From NCBI GenBank assembly GCA_035714085.1, contig DASTMP010000008.1:1-64000 (forward strand): a stretch of DNA of 64,000 nt, given 5' to 3'. The stretch comes from JAJVID01 sp035714085 (GTDB lineage Bacteria; Acidobacteriota; Blastocatellia; RBC074). Shown here one piece after another: positions 55,948-63,650 of the stretch. How positions within the stretch are numbered: position 1 is the first letter of the stretch; each line of letters opens with the position of its first letter. Below the pieces are notes generated by a model. It worked only from the letters and a program-made list of their open reading frames with translations. It was not told where the DNA came from and searched no databases. The position numbers were made by a program, and so were the translations under genes.

Positions 55948-56817
55948 TCACATCCCGATCAGCCGCTCATACATCTCCGGTCGCCGGTCGCGGTAAAACT
56001 GCCAGTGGGTCCGCACGTCGCGGATTTCATCCAGGTCAAGGTCGGCGACGATCAATTCGTCCTTGTCTTCGCAGCCTTTCGCCAGGATGCGCCCGTCGGG
56101 ATTGCAGAAATAAGACGAGCCGAAAAATTCACCGACATTCCACGGCGCTTCGGTTCCGACGCGGTTGATCGTGCCGACGAAATATCCGTTGGCGACGGCG
56201 TGCGCGCGCTGCTCCAATTCCCACAGATAATCGGCATGCCCTTTGGTCGTCGCCGAAGGGATGAATACTATCTCGGCGCCGTTCAATCCCAACGCTCGCG
56301 CGCCTTCGGGGAAGTGGCGGTCGTAGCAGATGTAAACGCCGATGCGCGCGTACTTGGTATCAAAGGTCGGGAAGCCGAGATTGCCCGGCGTAAAGTAGAA
56401 CTTCTCCCAGAAGCCGGGCAGGCAATGAGGGATGTGAGTCTTGCGGTACTTGCCCAGATACGAGCCGTCGGCGTCAATCACCGCCGCCGTGTTGTAATAG
56501 ACGCCGGTCATCTCTTCTTCATAGATCGGCGAGACGATCACCATCCTGTGTTGTTTGGCGATCTCGCGCATCAGACGCGTCGTCGGCCCGTCCGGGATGC
56601 GCTCGACCAGGTCGTACCAGTGCGGGTTCTGTTCGGCTGGAAAATATGGGCCGTAGAAAAGCTCCTGCAGGCAGATGATCTGCGCGCCCTGTTTGGCGGC
56701 GTCCGCAATCATCGCGACGTGCTTCTCGATCATCGCCGACTTGATCTTTTCGATGGAACTTTCAACAGGCTCGGAATTGGCGGCCTGTATCAGACCGCAT
56801 CTGACAATTCGTGGCAT
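55948..56817 (-). CDS. Nitrilase-superfamily carbon-nitrogen hydrolase
   Basis: Cytosolic amidase (289 aa), most like N-carbamoylputrescine amidase or beta-ureidopropionase. The catalytic Glu-Lys-Cys triad is visible: IICLQELFYGPYF (Glu), KYRKTHIPH (Lys) and GVYICYDRHFPE (Cys). The YDRHFPE form and GPYFPAEQNPHWYDL favour the beta-ureidopropionase branch (pyrimidine or polyamine breakdown). ATG 56817. Both flanks carry ACGAAG-type hairpins. Together with the D-aminoacylase downstream and an LLM oxidoreductase upstream it forms a three-gene, same-strand group, possibly for degradation of nitrogen compounds. Confidence 0.9.
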   Translation of the reverse strand: MPRIVRCGLIQAANSEPVESSIEKIKSAMIEKHVAMIADAAKQGAQIICLQELFYGPYFPAEQNPHWYDLVERIPDGPTTRLMREIAKQHRMVIVSPIYEEEMTGVYYNTAAVIDADGSYLGKYRKTHIPHCLPGFWEKFYFTPGNLGFPTFDTKYARIGVYICYDRHFPEGARALGLNGAEIVFIPSATTKGHADYLWELEQRAHAVANGYFVGTINRVGTEAPWNVGEFFGSSYFCNPDGRILAKGCEDKDELIVADLDLDEIRDVRTHWQFYRDRRPEMYERLIGM

Positions 56818-56838
56818 TACAACGTCCTCCCAGAAGAA

Positions 56839-56913
56839 TTATCCACAAAGTCACACGAAGAATCACGAAGGATCGAATTCCCATTCGTGTCTCTTCTTAT
56901 GGCTTTGTGGAGA
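56839..56913. repeat. ACGAAG-related hairpin before the nitrilase gene
   Basis: TTATCCACAAAGTCACACGA with AGAATCACGAAGGATCG (56839-56874) faces TTCGTGTCTCTTCTTATGGC with TTTGTGG (56884-56910). It fills most of the spacer between the LLM gene stop (56921) and the nitrilase start (56817). Confidence 0.82.
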
Positions 56914-56920
56914 AATAAAC

Positions 56921-57916
56921 TTAAGCTGCGAATGTATCAATCATCAGGTAGGGATCGCTCATCGGATAAAGGATCGGGCAAGTACAGCCGCGCCGTTCGT
57001 ATTCGGCGACTTTGGCGCGCGCTTCTTCGGGCGTGCCGGTGGCCGAAATCCTCAGTACGAATTCGTCGGGCACGTATTGCATGGCCTCGTGAATCTGCTC
57101 TTTGGTGGCGGGCCAGCCGAGAATGGATCGTACTTTCTTGACGACCTCTTCGCTGACGCCGGACGCCTTTGCGATGTGCGGCTGTTGGGCCAGATATTGC
57201 GTGAGCAACTCTTTCGCCGCTTCGATGGCCTTCTTTCGATCATTATCCACCGAGCAAACAATCAATTGCGGCCGGTCAATGTCGTCGAGCGTTCGCCCGG
57301 CTTTCTTCACGCCACGCTCGAGCAGTTCCATCGCGCGGTCGTTGTATTCCGGCGGCACGCAATAATTCAACACCACTCCGTCAGCGATCTCGCCGGTCAA
57401 CTCCATCATCTTATCGCCGGTCGCGCCGATGTAGATGGGCACGTTGCGCGGCTCGCGGCGGCCATGAACGACGTCAAGCTCGATGCCAGTGACGTTGTGA
57501 AATTCACCGTGAAAGCTGACGTTCTCCATCCGCAGCAACCGGCGCAATACTTCGACCGTCTCGCGCATTGCGAGCAACGGCTTGCGCCGCTCGACGCCGA
57601 CGTTTTTGGCCAGCGGGTCCCACCACGCGCCGATGCCGCAGATCATTCGGTCTGGCGCCAGGTCGTCCAGCGTAAGCCACGTCGCGGCGAGCAGCCCGAT
57701 GTTGCGCGTCCAGTTGTTGATCACGCCCGCGCCGATCTTGATCCGCGTGGTCGTCGCGGCGAACGCCGCCATCGGCACAATCGCGTCGCGGACAAGGCGG
57801 CTCTCCGCCTGCCACACGGCTTCAAAGCCCTTGCTCTCGGCGTACTGAACGTATTTGATTCCGTCTTGTAATGAATGCGCGTCTTGCAGATAGAGCGCGA
57901 CCCGTTTGGTTGGCAT
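56921..57916 (-). CDS. LLM-class oxidoreductase, probably F420-dependent
   Basis: Luciferase-like TIM-barrel protein (331 aa). MPTKRVALYLQDAHSLQDGI begins the fold; GFEAVWQAESRLVRDAIVPM, RIKIGAGVINNWTRNIGLLA and MICGIGAWWDPLAKNVGVER are characteristic of the methylene-H4MPT-reductase-like F420 branch. ATG 57916 is preceded by GGAGGAGG, an excellent site; the open frame extends 43 residues further without a start of similar quality. Cofactor F420 is inferred from the family and from the CofC gene at 35542. Substrate unknown. Confidence 0.84.
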   Translation of the reverse strand: MPTKRVALYLQDAHSLQDGIKYVQYAESKGFEAVWQAESRLVRDAIVPMAAFAATTTRIKIGAGVINNWTRNIGLLAATWLTLDDLAPDRMICGIGAWWDPLAKNVGVERRKPLLAMRETVEVLRRLLRMENVSFHGEFHNVTGIELDVVHGRREPRNVPIYIGATGDKMMELTGEIADGVVLNYCVPPEYNDRAMELLERGVKKAGRTLDDIDRPQLIVCSVDNDRKKAIEAAKELLTQYLAQQPHIAKASGVSEEVVKKVRSILGWPATKEQIHEAMQYVPDEFVLRISATGTPEEARAKVAEYERRGCTCPILYPMSDPYLMIDTFAA

Positions 57917-58088
57917 ACCTTTGCGGCCTCCTCCAAAAATTTCGAGTTGAGCGAACCAGCAAGCGAGCACGTTTAAGGTGCTTGTAGGAATTCTTATACT
58001 GTTTTGTCCGGAAGCAATCAAAAGCAAGAGCAGTGGTAATTGCAAACCGCTCTTGCTTTTGATATAGCCTCGATCCTACGAAAAGGGT

Positions 58089-59243
58089 TTATTCTAGTTT
58101 GGCCGTCAAGTAAGCAACTTGGGCTGACTGGTAGCAGGCTTGCCAAACAAGAGGTGACTTGCCTGTCTTCGAGGGATTCTGTGCGTCAAGCGCAAAGTTG
58201 CCAATAGTGTCGGCAAGTTTTAACCCTAAATTACCTTTCAGAAGCTCGATCGGGTTTAGACCCCTAGCCCAAAAGTATTTGCCTCTCTTCTCCTCAAGAA
58301 GTGCGCGGAAGGCGCCTAGAATTGGGTAAGTGAAGCCATCGGGCACATCGTACTTGGAGTCCTTGCCAATATAGTATAGATGCTGCGATCTGTTACCATC
58401 GTAAACAACGACTCCAGTTAATCGCCCAAACTTTCCACCTGACACACTGCCTGACTGCCCCCTGGCCTTATTGTAGAGATCAGGCAATTGATCGCGAATA
58501 TGATCGTAGATAGCGAGTATCTCTTGCGCCAATGGATAGATTTTCCAGTATGACTCCGGATGCGCGCCAAAGTGCTTAAGACATGCGGCCTTTCCACTGT
58601 AAGAATTGATGGGATGGGTGGAGTCATTGAAGTGGTCACGATCAAATGCAGTTAAAATGGCAATGATCTCTCGCACGTCAATCGGCTTGGGATTCCCTTT
58701 ACCATCAACTTCGTATTCCGAAAATGCAATCTGGTCAAAATAAGGAGCCTCCTTTAGCGCAGACTTTAGGTCGTCAAACTTATTGGCCAGATTCATTAAG
58801 CTTTCATCCCGCACCTGGTTGGAAGTGTTTCTAGCATCTACTACATCCAAGATGCCATCATGGTCGAAACCTTCCAAGAACTCGACCCGGATGTATCTGG
58901 GCTCTGAAAGATCTGAAAGAACGGCTGTTTCCTCCATTACGATAATGTAGGTATGTCCACCATCCAAAAGGCCATGGAGTTTCGGGTTCTCGAGAGTGAT
59001 CGTGACAGTTGACGCCTTGTTGTCGAAGAACACCTTATCAACAGCAAGCACTATCCCACGATTCATAAACAGAAATTGATCAGGCTTATCATTGAATGCT
59101 CTCCGGATAGCTGTGGGAACAGCGCCAGTCAACTTCGGGTCGCGAACATTGATCCCCCGCCAATCAGTTAAGTCAGGTAGGTGATCGGTTGCGACTACCG
59201 CAAAATATTCGCGACAGCCTTGTTTGTGGAAGGGGGTCTCCAA
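58089..59243 (-). CDS. AIPR-like (abortive infection) protein in a low-GC patch
   Basis: A 384-aa protein resembling the AIPR phage-resistance family: DWRGINVRDPKLTGAVPTAI, FLFMNRGIVLAVDKV, TLENPKLHGLLDGGHTYIIV and VVDARNTSNQVRDESLMNLA follow the pattern of these proteins, though the usual NGGQT is DGGHT here. Base composition is visibly less GC-rich than in the neighbours. The first standard start in frame is TTG 59243. However, AGGAG at 59302-59298 lies 6 nt before an ATC (59291-59289) that would give IKKHTSFTFPVVSFRHLETP, in the same frame. Either ATC is used, or the ATG start was lost. A defence role is inferred from the family. Confidence 0.68.
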   Translation of the reverse strand: METPFHKQGCREYFAVVATDHLPDLTDWRGINVRDPKLTGAVPTAIRRAFNDKPDQFLFMNRGIVLAVDKVFFDNKASTVTITLENPKLHGLLDGGHTYIIVMEETAVLSDLSEPRYIRVEFLEGFDHDGILDVVDARNTSNQVRDESLMNLANKFDDLKSALKEAPYFDQIAFSEYEVDGKGNPKPIDVREIIAILTAFDRDHFNDSTHPINSYSGKAACLKHFGAHPESYWKIYPLAQEILAIYDHIRDQLPDLYNKARGQSGSVSGGKFGRLTGVVVYDGNRSQHLYYIGKDSKYDVPDGFTYPILGAFRALLEEKRGKYFWARGLNPIELLKGNLGLKLADTIGNFALDAQNPSKTGKSPLVWQACYQSAQVAYLTAKLE

Positions 59244-59430
59244 ATGACGGAAGGAAACGACAGGAAAGGTAAAACTAGTATGTTTCTTGATTTTTTTCTC
59301 CTAGGTAAGATGATCTCTTAACCAAATTGCTGAGACATCCGTCTACAGCAAAACAACGAGCCGCTTGGCATCGTTGCGGCGGATACTAGCCATACAAACC
59401 TCATATGTCAATTACTTATGTCGAACGGGT

Positions 59431-59690
59431 CTCAGAGCGTGTTTTATAAGCTCCGATTTGAGCCTGCGGAGCAGGCGACAGCATAAAGCCTGGGGCGTGA
59501 GCCCCAGGTGAATCGTAGTAAAGGACTCAAAGCCCACGAAGTGGGCGACAGCCGAGGAAGCTGCCGCCCGTTTCACGGGCTTGGTGCCGCTCCTAACCTG
59601 ACCCGGGGTTCCGCTTTCAGCTGCACCCCGGGCTTTATGCTGACGCCCGCTCCGCGGGCTTTAGAAATGAACTTTTAAAACACGCTCTCA
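59431..59690. mobile_element. MITE-like nested palindrome with 20-bp terminal inverted repeats
   Basis: Terminal repeats CTCAGAGCGTGTTTTATAAG (59431-59450) and the complement of CTGAGAGCGTGTTTTAAAAG (59671-59690) match at 18 of 20 positions. Inside are three hairpin modules: CGACAGCATAAAGCCTGGGG (left) with its inverted partner near 59626-59645, and the pair CACGAAGTGGGCGACAGC and GCTGCCGCCCGTTTCACGGG in the centre. The module order equals that of the element at 735-983. No transposase and no clear target duplication. It fills most of the 515-bp spacer 59244-59758; the rest shows nothing recognisable. Confidence 0.6.
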
Positions 59691-59758
59691 GAAAAGCATC
59701 TGGCATAGTCGAACGGTTGATTCTGGAGTTTTGTTGATAGCGAGATTCTGCTTTACAC

Positions 59759-60193
59759 TCACACACCCAGGAATAAATCGGTCGAGACGTGGAAGAATTC
59801 GGCCAGCGCCTTTGCTTGCATCTTACTGATAGGCCGCAGGCCGTTAATTGCCTCTGACGCCCTGCCACTCGATCCGAACAGATGCACAATGTCTTTCTGC
59901 TTCAGGTCGCGCGCCTCCATCAAGTGTTGCAGTATTTCGTGAGGGGCTGCCGGCTCAACCGGATAATGTTCATCCTCGTACTTCTCAACCAGCGTCGAGA
60001 GTAGATCAAGCAGATACTCCTCTTCAGCCGAAATGCGGTCGCCTTTCTTGAGGAGTTTTTCGATCTGTTCAATTGCGCGGTCGTATTCCTCTTCGTTGTG
60101 AATCACGGTCGGAACAGACCCGGCCAGCAACTCCCCATATTTCCGTTTGTTGAAGCGGCGGGTTCGAATCCCGCCAGCAGCCTTAGTGATCAT
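59759..60193 (-). CDS. HigA-type antitoxin/HTH regulator, toxin absent
   Basis: A 144-aa protein of the HigA (COG5499) type. FNKRKYGELLAGSVPTVI, EEEYDRAIEQIEKLLKKGD and 'LVEKYEDEHYPVEPAAPHE' form the N-terminal half; the C-terminal HTH is ILQHLMEARDLKQKDIVHLF with ISKMQAKALAEFFHVS. The first 13 residues (MITKAAGGIRTRR) do not belong to the family: they are the antisense reading of a tRNA T-arm (60157-60180). No HigB toxin gene lies upstream, where it would be expected, nor downstream. A palindrome at 60217-60233 may be its operator. ATG 60193 follows GTGGAAAG. It may still repress or may bind a toxin encoded elsewhere. Confidence 0.82.
   Translation of the reverse strand: MITKAAGGIRTRRFNKRKYGELLAGSVPTVIHNEEEYDRAIEQIEKLLKKGDRISAEEEYLLDLLSTLVEKYEDEHYPVEPAAPHEILQHLMEARDLKQKDIVHLFGSSGRASEAINGLRPISKMQAKALAEFFHVSTDLFLGV
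60157..60180 (+). other. tRNA 3'-end fragment (T-arm), possible attachment-site remnant
   Basis: GGCGGG TTCGAAT CCCGCC (60157-60175) is a perfect T-stem with the canonical TTCGAAT loop of tRNA, followed by AGCAG. The 50-60 nt upstream cannot be folded into the rest of a tRNA and contain no matching acceptor strand, so only the 3' part is present. tRNA 3' ends are typical integrase targets; a fragment next to a lower-GC patch is consistent with an attachment-site scar. Confidence 0.55.
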
Positions 60194-60216
60194 CTTTCCA
60201 CTTACCTTTATCGTAG

Positions 60217-60233
60217 TCTCCCTGATTGGGAGA
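60217..60233. promoter_or_regulatory. Candidate HigA operator
   Basis: TCTCCC-TGATT-GGGAGA forms a 6-bp inverted repeat with 5-nt centre, 24 bp before the higA start. Its size and place suit autoregulation by a dimeric HTH antitoxin. On the plus strand TTTT follows, so a terminator reading is also possible, though no plus-strand gene ends here. Confidence 0.4.
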
Positions 60234-60280
60234 TTTTGTCAAGGTGGTTACCATGAAAAGCTCAAGCGAAGCCGCCTGAC

Positions 60281-60321
60281 AAACAAAGAGGTTGGCCGAG
60301 TTAATTAAACCGGCCAACCTC
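60281..60321 (-). terminator. Rho-independent terminator of the cellulase gene
   Basis: GAGGTTGGCCG (60288-60298) pairs perfectly with CGGCCAACCTC (60311-60321) around a 12-nt loop. On the minus strand the hairpin is followed by TTTGTTTGTC. It lies 45 bp after the stop of the cellulase gene. Confidence 0.75.
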
Positions 60322-60365
60322 CATTTTGGTCTTACTGCTTATGTCCCTCGATCAACTGATCCGGC

Positions 60366-61988
60366 TCACCTCCTGACGCAAGGAACGCCGTTCAATGCGA
60401 AGTTGCTCGGCGCCGCATTGGAGCCGCTGTAACTCGCCTGGAAGCCGAACGAGGCGCTGCCTCCGGTGGGCAGATTGCCATTGAAGCTTGCGTTGTTGAC
60501 CATTACCGATTGGCCTATCTGGCTTAGCGCTCCGTTCCACAGATTTGTGATCCGTTGATTGCCGGGGAACGACCAGGTCAATTGCCAGCCATTCAACGCC
60601 GCGCCACTGTTTACAATCGTGACGTCCGTGACGAACCCTGTCTGCCATTGATCGCGCACGAAATATGTCACGGCGCAACTCCCTCCGCCCGGAGTTGGAG
60701 TAGGAGTGGGCGCCGGAGTTGGAGTCGGAGTCGGCCTCGGAGTCGGAGTCGGAGTCGGCCCTGGAGTTGGAGTTGGCGTCGGTGTCGGTATTGGCGTCGG
60801 CGTCGGCGTCGGTCCGCCACCGGTCAAGGGAAACAGAATCGGCGTCAATCTGTTGTATTTATTGGTGTCGACCGTACGCCAATCATCTTTCAATATTCCA
60901 CCAGTATCTCCAGAATCGGGGTTCCAAGACCAATAGGTAAAGTTTATACCAGTCGCGCCTGTGCCCAGATAAACCACCAGTTTGTCGATCCATTGTTGAT
61001 CGAGAGGTGATTGAAGCGTCGAACCGAACTCACCTATCCAGAGCGGCGCAATCTGCTGTTTATAGATGAAACCCCAATATTTATCCCAGATACCGGGTAG
61101 ATTGTTGGGGAAAGTCGGATCGCTGAACCAGGGTTGCGAAAAGACTGAAGTTGCATACTCATGCGCCGAGTAGACCAGCCGATTGGGAACATTCAGCGTG
61201 ATCTGCGCTGTTTTCACGCCTTCCAGATTGCCTCCCCACCAGTCGCAATCGCCGGAGACGCAGTCAACTCCCTCAACGAAGATCAGCCAGTTGGGATTGA
61301 CGGACAGGATCGCATTTCCCGCCCGCGTAGCTGCCGCATTCCAGTCAGTACTGGCGCCTGTACCCCAGGTTGCGGGGCTGTGGGGCTCGTTATGCAAATC
61401 GGCCCCGATGACCGTCGGGTTCCCAGCATACCGTTGAGCCAGCATTTGCCAGTCGCTGATCCATCTGGCTTCAGAATATTGGGCGGTGAACCAGAGGGCG
61501 GATTGCGAGCCGGAATCCGGCCGGTGGCGGTCGAGAATTATGCGTAGCCCGATCTGGCCGCAGTAGCCTATGATCTTATCCATAATCTGCACACTGCTCA
61601 GTCCCTGCAGATCAGGATTCAGATTGTAGTCGATGCTGTTAGGCGCACTGCCAGCGTCGAACATTTGATTACAGTAAGGTAAGCGAATAGCGTTGAAATT
61701 GAGACTTTTCATCTGGTCGAGCATATCTTTGTAATTACGCGTCCACAATCCGTGAGCGACATAATTGGCGGTCTCAAACCCGAACCAGTTAACTCCTGCG
61801 ATGCGCACCGGCTGATTGTTGGCGTCGAGAATCTGATTTCCGCTCGTATGCCAGTAACCATCTCCCGCGGCTTGCGAAACAGACGCCGCTTGCCGCCAGA
61901 CCATCCCCAACAGCAATAACAGCGTGATCGTGATGAATGTTGTATGTCTGAAGTTCTCCGGCTTGTTCATCCTATTACGTGTAGACAC
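60366..61988 (-). CDS. Secreted GH5 cellulase with CBM2
   Basis: Modular endoglucanase (540 aa). Signal peptide (FITITLLLLLGMVWRQAASV), GH5 catalytic domain (about 45-385) with NFNAIRLPYCNQM, acid/base Glu in DLHNEPH (about 199), and nucleophile Glu in LWIGEFGS (about 318); then a PTPTPTP linker (about 390-433) from a tandem GGAGTC-type repeat; then a CBM2-type cellulose-binding domain (about 437-540) with CAVTYFVRDQWQTGF, NGWQLTWSFPGNQ and a Cys near the end. GTG 61988 is selected because AAGGAGG ends 4 nt upstream; an ATG at 61970 is farther from it. Secreted for hydrolysis of beta-1,4-glucan. Three tandem 19-bp repeats lie upstream. Confidence 0.92.
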   Translation of the reverse strand: MSTRNRMNKPENFRHTTFITITLLLLLGMVWRQAASVSQAAGDGYWHTSGNQILDANNQPVRIAGVNWFGFETANYVAHGLWTRNYKDMLDQMKSLNFNAIRLPYCNQMFDAGSAPNSIDYNLNPDLQGLSSVQIMDKIIGYCGQIGLRIILDRHRPDSGSQSALWFTAQYSEARWISDWQMLAQRYAGNPTVIGADLHNEPHSPATWGTGASTDWNAAATRAGNAILSVNPNWLIFVEGVDCVSGDCDWWGGNLEGVKTAQITLNVPNRLVYSAHEYATSVFSQPWFSDPTFPNNLPGIWDKYWGFIYKQQIAPLWIGEFGSTLQSPLDQQWIDKLVVYLGTGATGINFTYWSWNPDSGDTGGILKDDWRTVDTNKYNRLTPILFPLTGGGPTPTPTPIPTPTPTPTPGPTPTPTPRPTPTPTPAPTPTPTPGGGSCAVTYFVRDQWQTGFVTDVTIVNSGAALNGWQLTWSFPGNQRITNLWNGALSQIGQSVMVNNASFNGNLPTGGSASFGFQASYSGSNAAPSNFALNGVPCVRR

Positions 61989-62043
61989 ACTTCCTCCTTA
62001 AAAATGTTGTTGATTTTGGGGGAGAGATGACAATTGATCGATT

Positions 62044-62119
62044 GGGAGCGGCTAGTTGAACAAGGAACGGTTGGTTAACCAGGGAACGGCTGGTTGACCG
62101 GGGAGTCGCGGTTGTTTAG
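62044..62119. promoter_or_regulatory. Tandem 19-bp direct repeats upstream of the cellulase gene
   Basis: Units GGGAGCGGCTAGTTGAACA (62044-62062), AGGAACGGTTGGTTAACCA (62063-62081) and GGGAACGGCTGGTTGACCG (62082-62100) follow without gaps, with a degenerate fourth to 62119. They lie 56-131 bp upstream of the GTG start, between the cellulase and the amidohydrolase gene. The 19-bp phase suggests adjacent binding of a regulator along one DNA side only in part; a repeat expansion is the alternative. Confidence 0.5.
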
Positions 62120-62166
62120 TTGTTTAAAGGAGGATTGCGGGTTGATACTAACATGCGTTTGGCGCT

Positions 62167-63504
62167 TTAAACAACAAATCGCGCCCACATCATCTTTGCC
62201 AGCTCACGGCTTCTGGCTGTGATTTCCGCCTCGTCGAGAAAGAGCAATCGTCGATCTTTCATCAACACCTTGCCTGCGCAGATGGTTGTCGTCACCATCG
62301 AATTCTCGAACCCGAAGAGGATGTGCCAGGGCAGGTTGTCAACGGTCATCGGCGTGGTCGGGTGATAGTCGACAAAGATGATGTCTGCGAACGCTCCCGG
62401 CGCCAGAGCGCCAATCGGCGCTTGTGGGAAAAACACGCCCGCGAGCGCGGCGTTGTTGGTCACGGCCATTTCGGCGACGGTCGCGCCGCTCATCCGGCGC
62501 GGATCGCGGCGCGCGGCCTTGTGGTAGAGATACGCCGCTTTCCATTCGTCCCACATCGCGTTCGAAAAACCATCGGCGCCGAGCCCGACCTTCACGCCCA
62601 TTCGCAGCAACCCTTCGACGTCCGCCGCGCCTACGGCGTTGTTCATGTTCGAGCGCGGTTGATGCGTTACCCATGTCCCTGTCTGGCGCAGCAACTCCGC
62701 CTCACGCGGATCGATGTGGACGGCATGCGCGACGATGGAGCGCGGACCGAGAACGCCGAATTTATGCAGGCGATCAATGACGCGCGAGCCGCACTTCTTC
62801 AGGCTGTCGTACTGGTCAGCTTCGTGCTCAGCCGCATGGATATGGAATCCATAATTCTGGGCGTCATGAGCGTCGCGGCATGCTTCGAGCGTCGCATCCG
62901 AGAGAGTGAGCGAGGCGTGCAGGCCGAAGGTCGCTGTGATTGCGGATTGTGGATTGGTTGTTGTGGATTTGATGAAGCGGAGATTTTCTTCAATTCCGGC
63001 CCTGGTCCTTTCCGGCCCATCGCGGTCAGTGACTTCGTAACAGAGGCAGGCGCGCAGCCCCGCTTCTTCGACGCTGCGGGCGATCACGTCCAGCGAGCCT
63101 TCGATCGCGTTGGGCGAGGCGTGGTGGTCGATGAGCGTGGTCGTTCCGTGCTTGATCGCATCAATCAAGCAAACGAGCGCCGAGTAGCGAACATCGTCGA
63201 GTGTGAGAGCCTTGTCCAGCTTCCACCACAATCGCTCCAGAATTTCTGTGAAGTCTTTTGGAGGGTCGCCCGGCGCAGCCATTCCACGCGCAAAAGCGCC
63301 GTAAAAATGCGTGTGCGCGCAGATGTTGCCCGGCGCCACGTATTGCCCTCGCGCGTCAAGCTCTGCGGCTTGCGGATATTTCGACCGCAACTCAGATGAT
63401 GGGCCGAGACCTGTGATCCGATCGCCTTCGATATACAGAGCGTGGTTCTCAAGAATACGGTTTGTCGCGCCCCACGTGATGAGCGTGGCGTTGGTGATCA
63501 GCAT
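62167..63504 (-). CDS. SsnA-like amidohydrolase/deaminase
   Basis: Metal-dependent hydrolase (445 aa) of the chlorohydrolase/guanine-deaminase-like superfamily, closest to SsnA. MLITNATLITWGATNRIL and DARGQYVAPGNICAHTHFYG (HxH metal pair, with FYGAFARGMA specific to SsnA-like proteins) start the protein; GFHIHAAEHEADQYDSLKKC and IVAHAVHIDPREAELL provide His ligands; 'GVKVGLGADGFSNAMWDEWK' has the catalytic Asp region. ATG 63504 is chosen; the frame is open 14 codons further but without a ribosome site. The substrate is unknown; SsnA is associated with purine or selenate-dependent hydroxylase systems in other bacteria, none of which is seen here. Confidence 0.87.
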   Translation of the reverse strand: MLITNATLITWGATNRILENHALYIEGDRITGLGPSSELRSKYPQAAELDARGQYVAPGNICAHTHFYGAFARGMAAPGDPPKDFTEILERLWWKLDKALTLDDVRYSALVCLIDAIKHGTTTLIDHHASPNAIEGSLDVIARSVEEAGLRACLCYEVTDRDGPERTRAGIEENLRFIKSTTTNPQSAITATFGLHASLTLSDATLEACRDAHDAQNYGFHIHAAEHEADQYDSLKKCGSRVIDRLHKFGVLGPRSIVAHAVHIDPREAELLRQTGTWVTHQPRSNMNNAVGAADVEGLLRMGVKVGLGADGFSNAMWDEWKAAYLYHKAARRDPRRMSGATVAEMAVTNNAALAGVFFPQAPIGALAPGAFADIIFVDYHPTTPMTVDNLPWHILFGFENSMVTTTICAGKVLMKDRRLLFLDEAEITARSRELAKMMWARFVV

Positions 63505-63533
63505 GTTCGCGTGCGGGTGAATTAAATTTTCAT

Positions 63534-63622
63534 CGCAAAGGTTCAAAGGGCCAAGGGGTCAAAGGCGCCTTGGGATTTCTTCCAAGTCGAGCTTTGACCC
63601 TTTGGCCCTTTGAACCTTTGCG
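63534..63622. repeat. 31-bp inverted repeat, GGTTCAAAGGGCC family
   Basis: CGCAAAGGTTCAAAGGGCCA... (63534-63564) pairs with 63592-63622 with one mismatch around a 27-nt loop. It lies between the DUF3011 gene (stop 63651) and the amidohydrolase start, both on the minus strand. Confidence 0.88.
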
Positions 63623-63650
63623 TTTACTTGCCTCGGGTGTAATAGATATA

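Noticed and set aside
60121..60190. Complete tRNA gene at the T-arm match
   Set aside because: No acceptor, D or anticodon arm can be found at the right distance upstream; only the 3' part is present.
58089..60193. Intact HigBA toxin-antitoxin module or complete integrative element
   Set aside because: No toxin, integrase or transposase gene is present; only the antitoxin, a tRNA fragment and a non-coding palindrome can be supported.
60690..60820. Tandem GGAGTC-type repeat considered as a separate repeat locus or CRISPR
   Set aside because: It encodes the Pro-Thr linker of the cellulase in frame, a common feature of modular cellulases.
62323..63399. 358-codon plus-strand ORF opposite the amidohydrolase
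   Set aside because: Antisense shadow of an enzyme with complete metal ligands.
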